Source: Pedococcus aerophilus (GTDB taxonomy: Bacteria; Actinomycetota; Actinomycetes; Actinomycetales; Dermatophilaceae). Taken from it: 64,000 nt of DNA. The position numbers were made by a program, and so were the translations under genes. The stretch is taken from assembly GCF_039532215.1 (NCBI RefSeq), contig NZ_BAAARN010000005.1, positions 220,421-284,420 on the forward strand. Direction: 5' to 3'. The notes under the pieces are model-generated. The model saw only the letters and a program-made list of their open reading frames with translations, was not told the origin of the DNA and ran no database searches. Shown piece after piece: positions 1 through 8,341 of the stretch (position 1 is its first letter; every line of letters starts with the position of its first letter).

Positions 1-72
1 GTCACCGCAGCGGTCCCCCCGCGATCGCCGACCCGCCCGCGGGGGCCGGCCACGCGGCATACCTCAGGGCGG

Positions 73-1215
73 TCACACGCCCGTGCGCGAACGCACGACG
101 AGGTCGGACAGCAAGGCCAGCGAACCGATCATGATGCCGCTGACGATGAGGAGCACCGTGCTCGCCGGGAAGTAGAAGGGGTGGCGGACCATGTCGACGA
201 CACCCTTGACCAGGCCGATGACGATGAGCCACAGGGCCGGGGGCATGAGGACCTTGAGCGGGTCGAAGTACATGACCATGCGCAGGACCTGGAGGATGTA
301 GCGGTAGGCGTCGCGGACGAAGTGGAACTTGCTGACGCCGGCGCGCTTGGCGTAGCTCGTCGGGACGTACTTGATGTCGTGCTGGTTGGACAGGAACGCC
401 AGCGTGATCGTCGTGACGCAGCTGAAGCCGGGGGGCAGCAGGCGCAGGTAGGGCAGCGAGACCTCGCGGCGGAAGGCGCGCAGACCCGAGTTGAGGTCGG
501 GGATCTTCTGGTTGGAGAGCTTCTCGGCGATCTTGCGGATGAGCCACTTCGCCGGGACGCGGGCCCACTTGTGGGTGCCCTCCTCGGTGGTGCGTGCGCC
601 GACGACCTGGTCGTAGGACGGGTCGTCGCGCAGGATGCGGACCAGCTCGGGGATGCGCTCGTTCTCGTAGGTCATGTCGGCGTCGGTCCACACGACGATC
701 TCGCCGTACGCCTGCTGGGTGCCGATCCGGCGGGCGGTGCCGCTGCCACCGTTGCGGCGGAACGGCATCACGCGGATGTTGGCGTAGTCGCGGGCCGCCT
801 GGTGCAGGACCTCGAGGGTGTCGTCGGTGGAGGCGTCGTCGATGCAGAGCAGCTCGTAGGTGAACTCGCTGGAGTTCATCGCCGCCGTGATGCGGTCGAT
901 CTCCTTCAGGACGTGCTCGCCCTCGTTGAAGCACGGGAGGACGATCGTGACGTACGGCTTGTCCGCGTCGTGCGCGGTCTGCGGCGTGCCCGCGGTGCTC
1001 GGCAGGTATGCGACGTCGGCCGGGTGCATGCCGAGCTGCCCGTCCGCAGTGGTGACCGACGCTGCGGCCGTGCCGGCCGAGGTGGCCGTGCCGGCCGGGG
1101 CGGGCGCCTGGGAAGTGGTCGGCGCGCTCGCGGTCGTCGGGATCATCTCGGTCTCGGGGGCGGCAGTGGGGGCCGTCACGGGGACTGCCGGACCGGTGCT
1201 GGTGTGCTCACTCAT
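73..1215 (-). CDS. family 2 glycosyltransferase with C-terminal membrane anchor
   Basis: A 380-residue protein. Residues 1-85 are a Pro/Ala/Thr-rich linker of no recognisable fold. From residue 87 it is a GT-A glycosyltransferase of the dolichyl-phosphate-mannose-synthase type: VTIVLPCFNEGEH opens the fold, CIDDAST is the first acidic nucleotide-sugar site and WTDADMTY the DxD-like metal site. Two hydrophobic segments near residues 300-360 should anchor it in the membrane. The expected role is transfer of a sugar from a nucleotide donor to a polyprenyl phosphate or envelope acceptor on the cytoplasmic face; the donor is unknown. I chose the ATG at 1215 because the low-complexity N-terminus still uses the genome's codon pattern and a TAGGCT box lies 10 nt upstream. 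Earlier in-frame starts run into a palindromic repeat. Confidence 0.85.
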   Translation of the reverse strand: MSEHTSTGPAVPVTAPTAAPETEMIPTTASAPTTSQAPAPAGTATSAGTAAASVTTADGQLGMHPADVAYLPSTAGTPQTAHDADKPYVTIVLPCFNEGEHVLKEIDRITAAMNSSEFTYELLCIDDASTDDTLEVLHQAARDYANIRVMPFRRNGGSGTARRIGTQQAYGEIVVWTDADMTYENERIPELVRILRDDPSYDQVVGARTTEEGTHKWARVPAKWLIRKIAEKLSNQKIPDLNSGLRAFRREVSLPYLRLLPPGFSCVTTITLAFLSNQHDIKYVPTSYAKRAGVSKFHFVRDAYRYILQVLRMVMYFDPLKVLMPPALWLIVIGLVKGVVDMVRHPFYFPASTVLLIVSGIMIGSLALLSDLVVRSRTGV

Positions 1216-1225
1216 CTCGCCGCCG

Positions 1226-1231
1226 AGCCTA
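1226..1231 (-). promoter_or_regulatory. -10 box for the GT2 gene
   Basis: TAGGCT on the minus strand, 10 nt before the ATG at 1215, gives a very short or absent leader. It is the same hexamer seen before several other genes here. Confidence 0.45.
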
Positions 1232-1328
1232 CCCGTCGGCCGCCGCCCCCACGCCCAGGTGAGCGATCCCCACCCCCGCGCGCCGCGCCATACCGACCCG
1301 CCCTCTCCTCCCCCACCTCCCCCAGCCG

Positions 1329-1378
1329 AGTCTTTGAGGGATCCAACGGGTACAGGTCCCTCGGATCCATCAAAGACT
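1329..1378. repeat. palindromic repeat, copy A (AGTCTTTGA family)
   Basis: Arms AGTCTTTGAGGGATCC (1329-1344) and GGATCCATCAAAGACT (1363-1378) are inverted complements except for one G/A mismatch, around an 18-nt loop. It lies 4 nt beyond the stop codon of the minus-strand gene at 1383-2345, so it could act as a terminator there. The same element recurs at 2411 and 8269. Confidence 0.85.
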
Positions 1379-1382
1379 GCGG

Positions 1383-2345
1383 TCAGCAGGGGCAACCTGC
1401 GCGGCGACACCGGCGCGGACGCCCTCGCCAGCCGCGGGTGGCCAGGATCGCGGCGATCTCGGAGGCCGTGACACAGGGTTGGATGTTGACGTCGGCGAAG
1501 AAGACCCGCGTGGTCAGGCGTGCGGATGTCAGCAGCTGACGATCGCGTCGACCGTCGTTGACCCGGTCCGACCATCGTTCGTGCCCGAGCCTGCCATCCA
1601 CCTCGACGATGAGCTTCTGCTCGACGTACTCGTTGTCGTGCAGCCGGTGGCGACCGATATGTGAGGGCGACTGGCGCACCGCCAGGGGCAGACCGTGAGC
1701 CCTCTCGACGTCCCGGATGTAGAGGAGCTCGGAACCACTCTGACCGCCGTCCCGGACGTCGCTCAGCGCCGGTCGCAGGATCCGGGAGTGCTTGTGACCA
1801 CCTCGTGCCGTGATCTCGGCCAGCAGCTCACTGGGCGTCACGAGCTCGTTCTGCACGGCCTTGGCGACGATCGACAGGGCATCGAGCGCACTGCCGGCCG
1901 ACGCGACATCGAGGACCGTGGCTCGCATCGTCGTCCGCCATGGAAACGCTCGATCGTCGATCAGGTCGTCCCAGCGCATCGAGCGGCGCACCACGAGTCC
2001 CGGCTGCCGGGTCACCGTGCGCCGCTGAGGGATGACCAGGTGGACGATCGGTGGTGCGGTCGCCCGGAGGCCCCACGCGTAGGCGGCACTCTCCCCCCGC
2101 AGCGCAGCATCAGCGGCTGCGCCACCGGACATGGTGTGCAGGAGAGCCGCGGTGGCCGTGGTCGTCCAGTCCGCACGCCCCGGCAAGGTCTGGAACACGC
2201 CCTCGTAGACCCTCCGCCACCGCCCAGACGTGACGCGCCAGGCCAGCGCGTCGGGCGACATACCCGCTCGCAAGCATTGGCCACGGGTGAGCAAGCCGTT
2301 CTGCCCATCAGCGCACCTGCGCAGCACTCCCCAGTCGATCGGCAC
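1383..2345 (-). CDS. AbiEi-like antitoxin domain / DUF559-type protein
   Basis: A 320-residue protein. The first ~60 residues (GLLTRGQCLRAGMSPDALAW, then RRVYEGVF) match the winged-helix AbiEi_4 antitoxin-like domain that opens many actinobacterial proteins of this class. The C-terminal half resembles the DUF559/Vsr-like endonuclease fold: VEVDGRLGHERWSDRVNDGR carries the usual E-x-D-G then H-x6-D pattern and is followed by an R/DRQL-type helix. Despite automatic naming of such proteins as type IV antitoxins, no AbiEii nucleotidyltransferase toxin is adjacent. The role, perhaps a nuclease or DNA-binding protein, is unknown. The gene is flanked on both sides by copies of the same palindromic repeat. 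The final ~15 residues are Arg/Cys-rich and may be unstructured. Confidence 0.7.
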   Translation of the reverse strand: MPIDWGVLRRCADGQNGLLTRGQCLRAGMSPDALAWRVTSGRWRRVYEGVFQTLPGRADWTTTATAALLHTMSGGAAADAALRGESAAYAWGLRATAPPIVHLVIPQRRTVTRQPGLVVRRSMRWDDLIDDRAFPWRTTMRATVLDVASAGSALDALSIVAKAVQNELVTPSELLAEITARGGHKHSRILRPALSDVRDGGQSGSELLYIRDVERAHGLPLAVRQSPSHIGRHRLHDNEYVEQKLIVEVDGRLGHERWSDRVNDGRRDRQLLTSARLTTRVFFADVNIQPCVTASEIAAILATRGWRGRPRRCRRAGCPC

Positions 2346-2410
2346 GGCCCCACGGTGGCGGTTTCGCGATCAGCACCCCGTCAGTTGTCCACAGCCCCCG
2401 CACCCACCCC

Positions 2411-2464
2411 CGAGTCTTTGAGGGATCTGACGGGTCGGGGTCCGTCGGATCCATCAAAGACTCG
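2411..2464. repeat. palindromic repeat, copy B (AGTCTTTGA family)
   Basis: The left arm at 2411-2433 and right arm at 2442-2464 pair over 23 positions with two mismatches, around a loop of about 8 nt. Unlike copies A and C, this one sits between two divergent genes, so it is not acting as an ordinary terminator there. Confidence 0.85.
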
Positions 2465-2523
2465 AGACGAGGGCGGGGTGGGCGGGTTGGGCGGGTCGGG
2501 GGTGGGTGTGGAACCGTGGGGTC

Positions 2524-3312
2524 GTGGACACGGGACAGGTGCTGGACCTCATGAAGACCGTCGCGGCCGAGGTCATCACGCCGCGGTTCAGGTCGCTCGC
2601 CGAGGGCGAGGTCATGGAGAAGAACCCCGGCGACCTCGTCACGATCGCCGACCAGGAGTCCGAGGCGATCCTCACCCGCGAGCTCGAGGCGGCGTTCCCC
2701 GGCGCGTTCGTCCTCGGTGAGGAACGCACGTCGACCGACCCGAGCACCCTCGACCGCTTCGTCGAGGCCGAGCACGCCTTCACCGTGGACCCGGTCGACG
2801 GCACCAAGAACTTCGTCCACGGCTCCCCCGACCATGCCGTCATGGTGAGCGAGGTGCGGCGCGGCGAGACCGTGCGCGCCTGGATCTGGCAGCCCGAGCA
2901 CGAGGTCGCCTGGGTCGCCGAGAAGGGCGCCGGCGTCTACCGCAACGGCGAGCGCGTCACCCGTGAGCCGGTTGCCGACGGCGTCCCCCCGCGCGGGGTC
3001 ACCTCGATCTGGCCCCTGCGCGGCCACGCCCTCGGCAAGCTCCCGGCCCTGGTGGGTTCGTGGGTCTGCTGCGGCGTGGACTACCCGCGCCTGATGGAGG
3101 GTGCGGCCGACTACATCCTCTACGCGCGCAACAGTCCCTGGGACCACGCACCCGGTTCGCTCATGGTCACCGAGGCGGGTGGTGTGGTCGGGCACACCGA
3201 CGGGACGCCATACGCACCAACGGTGCTCGCGCCCGGCATCATCGTCGCCGCGGACCGCGGCACCTTCACCGCGGTGCGCCGGTTCGCCGCCGACGCCTTC
3301 GCGCGGCGCTAG
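2524..3312 (+). CDS. hisN: inositol-monophosphatase family phosphatase (probable histidinol-phosphatase HisN)
   Basis: A Mg2+-dependent, Li+-sensitive-type phosphatase of 262 residues, the normal length for the family. Visible signatures are the GEER metal site, DPVDGTKNFVHG (second and third metal ligands plus the Thr that orients water) and WDHAPGSLMVTEAGG near the C-terminus. In actinobacteria the orthologue closest to this pattern is HisN, which removes phosphate from L-histidinol phosphate in histidine biosynthesis. Inositol-1-phosphatase or another sugar phosphatase remains possible, and no his genes are nearby. The GTG at 2524 gives VDTGQVLDLMK, which fits the family's usual N-terminus; an in-frame GTG at 2506 would add six residues. 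Confidence 0.8.
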   Translation: MDTGQVLDLMKTVAAEVITPRFRSLAEGEVMEKNPGDLVTIADQESEAILTRELEAAFPGAFVLGEERTSTDPSTLDRFVEAEHAFTVDPVDGTKNFVHGSPDHAVMVSEVRRGETVRAWIWQPEHEVAWVAEKGAGVYRNGERVTREPVADGVPPRGVTSIWPLRGHALGKLPALVGSWVCCGVDYPRLMEGAADYILYARNSPWDHAPGSLMVTEAGGVVGHTDGTPYAPTVLAPGIIVAADRGTFTAVRRFAADAFARR

Positions 3313-3321
3313 GTCCCCGAC

Positions 3322-3618
3322 GTGGCCGGCTTCGCCCACGAGCAGGTATGCCGCGTGCGCGAGCTGGTGGGTGAGCCCGCCGCCCTGGGCGGTGCGGTGA
3401 CCGTGGCCCTGTGCGGTCACTGGGAGCATGACGGCGACTGCCGCTGGCCGCACCACACGGCGGTCACGGTCGAGGGGGTAGACCACGTCGTGACGGTGGG
3501 TTTCGACGCGCCTGACGCGGACGTCGACGAGGTGCGCAGACAGGTCCGCCAGAGGTTGTCGACCGGCCGCCTGCGGGGCCCCGACGGCACCGTGTCGACC
3601 TGGGTCCTCCACGGCTGA
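3322..3618 (+). CDS. small conserved hypothetical protein
   Basis: A 98-residue protein starting at GTG 3322, nine nucleotides after the phosphatase stop. Its only striking feature is CGHWEHDGDCRWPHHT (about residues 33-48). This is a Cys/His-dense stretch that could bind a metal but may equally be a structural turn. A predicted beta-strand segment follows (VTVEGVDHVVTVGF), then an acidic/Arg-rich helix. I recognise it as a type of short protein found in related actinobacteria, without known function. Spacing suggests co-transcription with the upstream phosphatase. Confidence 0.6.
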   Translation: MAGFAHEQVCRVRELVGEPAALGGAVTVALCGHWEHDGDCRWPHHTAVTVEGVDHVVTVGFDAPDADVDEVRRQVRQRLSTGRLRGPDGTVSTWVLHG

Positions 3619-3718
3619 TCCGTGGTGCCGGGAGCCGACGGCCTCAGCCGTTCGGACAGGACTTCGGACTGCTGCTGCGTGTTTGTGCAACCGTGCGAAA
3701 TGTCTGAATTCCCGGGGT

Positions 3719-3724
3719 TAACCT
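3719..3724 (+). promoter_or_regulatory. probable -10 box for the secreted CWB2 protein
   Basis: TAACCT inside GGGGTTAACCTCTC, about 45 nt upstream of the ATG at 3771. A purine-rich AGGGAAAAG sits between it and the ATG, so this transcript would carry a true leader, in contrast to many neighbours. Confidence 0.4.
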
Positions 3725-3770
3725 CTCTGCGGCTGATCGGCCACGTCGCTCCCAGGGAAAAGACTCGCGC

Positions 3771-5927
3771 ATGAACCTTCCTGTCCGCACGCACATCCCC
3801 GCCCGCCGCGCGCTGGCGTTCGGCCTCGGCACGGCCCTGCTCGCCACGGCCACGGGCGTCTGCGCCACCACCCCCGCCTCGGCGGCCACCGGACAGGGGT
3901 GGGATCCCACCCTCCACAGCCTGCCGTGGGTGCCGCCCACCTCGGTCGACGGCGAGATCACGGTGGCCCTGGTCTCCGGCACCGACCCGGCGTCGGGGCG
4001 GGTCGTGAGCTTCCGACGGGAGGGATCCCGCGTCGACTACTCCACCAGCTACTCCGCGAAGGACGTCGCGTGGGCGCCCGGTGGCGACGCCCTCGCCCGC
4101 GTCGGTGCCGGCGGCTTCGACGTGTCGGGCGGCTCCCAGCCACATGAGTTCGTCCCGGTGGTCAACCGTTCCGTCCCCGGGCTCTGGTCACCGTTCGGTG
4201 AGTCCACCACCGCGACGGCACTGGGGTCCGGTCCCATCACGGTGCGCGCAGCCTGGAGCGGCGCCAACCGTTCCGATGCCCTCACGCCCGCCCTCGCCAC
4301 GGATCCCGGGGTGGCTGCCCCGACCCCGGACGGCCTGTCCGTGGTCCTCACGGTCGCCGATCCCGTGAGCGGCCTGCGCGACCTGGCCACCGTCGAGGTC
4401 GACCTGCCCCGCAGCGGCAACCCCTACGGCGGCACCCCGCTCAATGCGCCGGTCCCGCTCGGCTTCGGCGACCTCGACGCGCACGACCCTGTCGTGAGCA
4501 ACGACGGCACGCTGGCCTTCGTCGGCACGGGGGACGACGGCCCCGCCGTGTTCGTCGTCGAGGGAGCCGACGGACCCGTCCAGGTGGCCCTGCTCGGCGA
4601 GGCCTGCGAGGGACAGCGCCCGACCTTCTCCCCCAGCGGCAGGTCGCTCGCCTTCGTCGCCGCCGCGCCCGACTGCGGCACGAGCGCCCTCACGGTCCTC
4701 GACAAGGTCGGCGACACCTTCGTCGGCGCCACCGGGCAGGTCGTGGTCACCAGCAGCGACGAGGTCGTCGGTGCGACCGGACGCAGCTTCGCCACCCCGT
4801 CGTGGCGCGCCGTCACCGCGAACGCGGCCGCAGACCGCCTCGGCGGCTCGAACCGCATCAGCACCGGGATCTCGGCCAGCCGGTACGGCTGGCCGGACGG
4901 GTCGGAGGGTGCCATCCTCGCCAGCTCCGAGTCCTTCCCGGATGCGCTCGTCGCCGGCCCGCTGGCCGGCGCCTACGGCGCGCCGCTGCTCATCAACCCC
5001 CGCGCCAAGCTCGACCCGCGGGTCCTCGCCGAGCTCAAGCGCCTCACCGAGGACGCCGTCGACCCGTTCGTCTACATCGTCGGTGGCGAGGGCGTGATCT
5101 CCAAGGACGTCCGTAACGCGTTGGCGGCACAGGGGTTCCGGGTCTTCCGCATCTCCGGCGCAGACCGCTTTGCCACGAGCGTCGCGGTGGCCCAGACCCT
5201 CGACAAGGCGACGTCCAGCTTCCCGGCAGGCAGCCGCACCAGCGCCTTCCTCGCCGACGGCACCAACTTCCCCGACGCCCTCTCCGCCGGGCCGCCGGCC
5301 TCGCTGTTCTACGCCCCCGTCCTGCTCTCCAAGGGGACCGCGGTCCCGGCCTCGGTGAAGACCTACGTCAACGGACGCAGCGCGATCACCAAGGTCCACG
5401 CGATCGGCGGGCAGGCCGTCCAGGCGGTCGACACCTTCGGGTCACGGGCGGGCGAGCGGATCGCCGGCGCGGACCGCTTCGCCACCAGCGCGTCCGTCGC
5501 CCAGCGCTGGTTCCCGGGTTCCTCCGGGATCGGCTACGCGAACGGCACCTCCTTCCCGGACGCCGTGACCGGTGGTGCCGTCATGGCTGCGCTGCAGCAG
5601 CCGCTGCTGCTCGTCAGCCCGACGTCGGTGCCCTACAGCGTCAACTACGTCGCCCGCTCGCTGCGCTCCTCGACCGACGACGTGGTGGTCTTCGGCGGCA
5701 CGGGTGTCGTCAGCGACGTGGTGCTCCGCAACGTCGCGTCCACCGCCGGCACGCAGACCGCCCTGTGGGGCCGCGACGTCGAGGCGCTCGACAACCCGCT
5801 GTGGGATCAGGCGCAGGGCGTCGCCACCCGGAAGGCTCCCAGCCGGCTCAAGACCGCCGACGCTCGCGCCGAGGTCACCCGTTCGACCACGGACGCACTG
5901 CCCCGCCTGAAGTTCACGCAGCGCTGA
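3771..5927 (+). CDS. secreted protein with beta-propeller-like region and three CWB2 cell-wall-binding repeats
   Basis: A 718-residue exported protein. A Sec signal peptide is clear at residues 1-41 (basic start, hydrophobic core, TPASAAT cleavage region). Residues ~60-340 contain repeated DG-rich strands (FSPSGRSLAFV, PDGLSVVLTV) typical of PD40/WD40-like propeller blades. From about residue 345 there are three cell-wall-binding-2 (CWB2) repeats, each opening with a motif such as RLGGSNRIS, RISGADRFATS or RIAGADRFATS and containing FPDAL and VVGG/VFGG strands. CWB2 modules attach proteins non-covalently to anionic wall polymers in clostridia and are common in actinobacteria. No catalytic domain is visible, so adhesive, structural or surface-layer roles are all possible. 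It is followed by a hairpin shared with the convergent neighbour. Confidence 0.85.
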   Translation: MNLPVRTHIPARRALAFGLGTALLATATGVCATTPASAATGQGWDPTLHSLPWVPPTSVDGEITVALVSGTDPASGRVVSFRREGSRVDYSTSYSAKDVAWAPGGDALARVGAGGFDVSGGSQPHEFVPVVNRSVPGLWSPFGESTTATALGSGPITVRAAWSGANRSDALTPALATDPGVAAPTPDGLSVVLTVADPVSGLRDLATVEVDLPRSGNPYGGTPLNAPVPLGFGDLDAHDPVVSNDGTLAFVGTGDDGPAVFVVEGADGPVQVALLGEACEGQRPTFSPSGRSLAFVAAAPDCGTSALTVLDKVGDTFVGATGQVVVTSSDEVVGATGRSFATPSWRAVTANAAADRLGGSNRISTGISASRYGWPDGSEGAILASSESFPDALVAGPLAGAYGAPLLINPRAKLDPRVLAELKRLTEDAVDPFVYIVGGEGVISKDVRNALAAQGFRVFRISGADRFATSVAVAQTLDKATSSFPAGSRTSAFLADGTNFPDALSAGPPASLFYAPVLLSKGTAVPASVKTYVNGRSAITKVHAIGGQAVQAVDTFGSRAGERIAGADRFATSASVAQRWFPGSSGIGYANGTSFPDAVTGGAVMAALQQPLLLVSPTSVPYSVNYVARSLRSSTDDVVVFGGTGVVSDVVLRNVASTAGTQTALWGRDVEALDNPLWDQAQGVATRKAPSRLKTADARAEVTRSTTDALPRLKFTQR

Positions 5928-5950
5928 CCCGGACGCTCGGCACGATCGGA

Positions 5951-5980
5951 GGGGCCCGGTGGCATCGATCACCGGGCCCC
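5951..5980. terminator. hairpin between convergent genes
   Basis: A perfect 11-bp stem, GGGGCCCGGTG with CACCGGGCCCC, and an 8-nt loop. It has only a two-T tail on the + strand. It sits in the 138-bp gap between the CWB2 gene and the convergent membrane-protein gene. Confidence 0.55.
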
Positions 5981-6065
5981 TTCCGCATCCCCGGCGCCAC
6001 ACCGACATCGCGGGTCCACTCCACCGGCTCCCGCGTATGGCGCGGGGCCGGTTCTGTTGCGGGAG

Positions 6066-8183
6066 CTAGCTCTTGGGGGTGCCGAGCCAGACCCGGATCG
6101 GCAGCTCGACGAGCTCGTCCGGACGGCGTTCGAGCAACCGGGCGTCCTCACGGACCACGGTGTCGACACCGACGACGGCGGTGTCGAGGCCGAGCCCGGT
6201 CAGGGCCTGCGTCGAGTCGGCCGCCAGCAGGACCAGGCGCCCGCCGCGGCTGTCGACGGCCGAGGCGACCTGGTCCACGGCCCGGGCCAGCCGGGGTGGG
6301 TCCTGGCGCAGCGCCGTCGTGGTCGACAGGGCGGGCACCCCGCAGTAGCCGCGGACGACCTGGGGCCACTCGTTGGCGGCGCGCGCGTCGACCATGAGCA
6401 CCACGTCCCCGGCGCGCAGCTGCCGGCAGACCGTGTCGACGGCAGCGAGCTCACCGAGCTCGACGCGCTCGTCGAGGTGCGGCCGGGTGGCGAGGGCGGT
6501 GGGGACGAGCAGTGCGGCGGCGACACCGACGGACACGGCGACGTTCACGGCATACGGGAGGCGCCGGGTGGACCACCGCGAGGCCACCGCCGCGCACGAG
6601 ACCACGAGCAGCACCACGGCGGGCAGGGCGACGACGAGCCGGCGGTCGGCCCACGGGTGGTCGGGCGTGATGCCGGGACGGTAGAGCGTGAGGAGGGTCG
6701 AGCCGACCGCGACCACGGCGGGCCCGACCCACGACGGGAGGTCACGTCCCTCGACCCACGCCGAGCCTGCGCGGTGGGCGAGGACGACGAGGGCGAGCAG
6801 TGCGAGGGCGAGCGCGATCGGGCCGACCCACCACGCCATCCACACCAGCGACTGCTCGTCGTACGTGCGGCCGCCGTCGACGGGCAGGCCCTGGCGGGAC
6901 TGGAGCCCGGCCACGACACGGGCACCGGAGTCGGCGGCCGACTGACGGACGACCTGCCACAGCGGCCGGGAAGCGAGGAACACCCCGACGAGGAGGAAGG
7001 CGCCGGCGAGCAGTCGGGGCAGCCACGCGTGGACGAGCGTGCCCCCGGGCCTCCCGCGGCGTGCACCGACGACGACCACCGTCGACGCCAGACCGACGGC
7101 GACGCCCAGGGCGACCAGCGGCAGGAGCGAACCGGCGATGCTGCCGAGGTACTGGCTCGACGTGAGCCAGGTCAGCCCGAACGCCACGACGGCGGACACT
7201 CCCGTGGCGACACCCAGGACCGTCGCGTGCGCCCGGCGCTGGACCAGGGCGAGGGCGACGACGGGGATGACGAGGATGACCTCACGCAGGGCGTCCACCC
7301 TGATGACGATGGCGCCGCCGAGGAGCAGGCCGGCGACGAGCGCGGCCGTACGGGCGGCTGCCACCTGCGCCGCCGTGGCGTGGCGGGCCGCGAGCACGAG
7401 GGCTGCCAGGGCGGCCGCGAGGACCGGCAGCGAGACCGGTTCGGAGTAGGTGGACCGGGCGACGTGGACGAGGGGGAACGCCAGGGCGGTGCCGAGGGCC
7501 GCGAGCGGACCCCAGCGGGGGCCGACCAGCAGGGACCCGAGGAGGCCGATGGCCAGGACCGCCAGCCCCCACAGGACCGCCGGCGCCCAGAAGGCGGCGG
7601 TCGCTCCCCCGAGCCAGTAGGCGACGGAGTACCAGGCGGACGTGCCGATCGGGAACTGCGGCTGGATGGTGGGTTCCTGCGGCGTCCCGGTCGCGTAGAA
7701 CGCCGGGCTGGCCAGCGTGACGCCGTCGATGCCGAGCACGTCAGGGCCGCCGACCGAGTCGGCGGACACCTGGATGGGTCTGGCGTGCCCGGTGGACAGC
7801 TCGATCGCCGACTGCAGGTAGGACCCGGAGTCCCGCCGTGGCAGGACCTGCTCGGAGTGGGTGCTCCCGGCCCAGACGGCCGAACCCACGGCGAGCAGCA
7901 CGAGCAGCGTCGCCGACCACACGGGCAGGGGTCGCACCGGCACCCGGGCGGCGAGGCGGGACGCAACGGCCCCGAGGACGAGCAGGACCGGCAGCGCCAC
8001 CCACGGCTGCCAGAGGCCGACGAGTGCCAGCACCGCGGCTGCGAGGGCACCGAGGACCAGCCAGAGCGCCGCCCCCATGACGGTCCGGGTGACGACCCAG
8101 CCGCTCCACGCCTCACCCCGCAGCAGCGGGAGGTCGCCGGTGTCAGGGGTGTACGGGTAGCTGCGGTGCTCGCGGCTGCTCAC
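6066..8183 (-). CDS. large multi-pass membrane protein, GT-C glycosyltransferase-like
   Basis: A 705-residue integral membrane protein with roughly 12 hydrophobic segments. It has features of polyprenyl-phosphate-sugar-dependent GT-C enzymes: a first large extracytoplasmic loop with an acidic motif after TM2-3 (PRRDSGSYLQ, Asp118), a QPQFPIGTSAWY loop, and an ARSTYSEP segment before another helix, reminiscent of the conserved acidic loop in arabinosyl- and mannosyltransferases. The C-terminal ~120 residues form a soluble domain (DVVLMVDARAANEWPQVV). The donor and acceptor cannot be read from sequence. The start is GTG 8183 because a TAGCGT box lies 8 nt upstream; in-frame codons further upstream run into the palindromic repeat at 8269. 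Confidence 0.7.
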   Translation of the reverse strand: MSSREHRSYPYTPDTGDLPLLRGEAWSGWVVTRTVMGAALWLVLGALAAAVLALVGLWQPWVALPVLLVLGAVASRLAARVPVRPLPVWSATLLVLLAVGSAVWAGSTHSEQVLPRRDSGSYLQSAIELSTGHARPIQVSADSVGGPDVLGIDGVTLASPAFYATGTPQEPTIQPQFPIGTSAWYSVAYWLGGATAAFWAPAVLWGLAVLAIGLLGSLLVGPRWGPLAALGTALAFPLVHVARSTYSEPVSLPVLAAALAALVLAARHATAAQVAAARTAALVAGLLLGGAIVIRVDALREVILVIPVVALALVQRRAHATVLGVATGVSAVVAFGLTWLTSSQYLGSIAGSLLPLVALGVAVGLASTVVVVGARRGRPGGTLVHAWLPRLLAGAFLLVGVFLASRPLWQVVRQSAADSGARVVAGLQSRQGLPVDGGRTYDEQSLVWMAWWVGPIALALALLALVVLAHRAGSAWVEGRDLPSWVGPAVVAVGSTLLTLYRPGITPDHPWADRRLVVALPAVVLLVVSCAAVASRWSTRRLPYAVNVAVSVGVAAALLVPTALATRPHLDERVELGELAAVDTVCRQLRAGDVVLMVDARAANEWPQVVRGYCGVPALSTTTALRQDPPRLARAVDQVASAVDSRGGRLVLLAADSTQALTGLGLDTAVVGVDTVVREDARLLERRPDELVELPIRVWLGTPKS

Positions 8184-8191
8184 ACTGCACC

Positions 8192-8197
8192 ACGCTA
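8192..8197 (-). promoter_or_regulatory. -10 box, near-leaderless promoter
   Basis: TAGCGT on the minus strand, 8 nt before the GTG at 8183. It supports that start for the GT-C-like gene. Confidence 0.45.
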
Positions 8198-8268
8198 GCG
8201 CCAGCGCCCGCTCCCCCGACGACACCCCGCCACGCCGCCACCCCTCGACGCCGGAGTGCCGCGACCCT

Positions 8269-8322
8269 GGAGTCTTTGAGTGGTCCAGCGGGCCGGAACC
8301 CGTCGGACCACTCAAAGACTCC
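8269..8322. repeat. palindromic repeat, copy C (AGTCTTTGA family)
   Basis: Arms 8269-8292 and 8299-8322 pair over 24 positions with only two mismatched columns and a 6-nt loop. Relative to copies A and B the inner arm changes from GGATCC-type to TGGTCC/GGACCA on both sides, so pairing is kept. It begins 19 nt past the stop of the minus-strand acyltransferase gene. Confidence 0.85.
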
Positions 8323-8341
8323 CGTTGCGGGCGAGGCGGGC

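Noticed and set aside
1383..2345. Type IV toxin-antitoxin system (AbiE)
   Set aside because: Only the antitoxin-like domain is present; no AbiEii nucleotidyltransferase gene lies on either side.
6057..8198. A 713-codon + strand frame over the GT-C-like gene
   Set aside because: Its product is Arg/Gly/Asp-rich without motifs, while the minus strand encodes regular hydrophobic helices.
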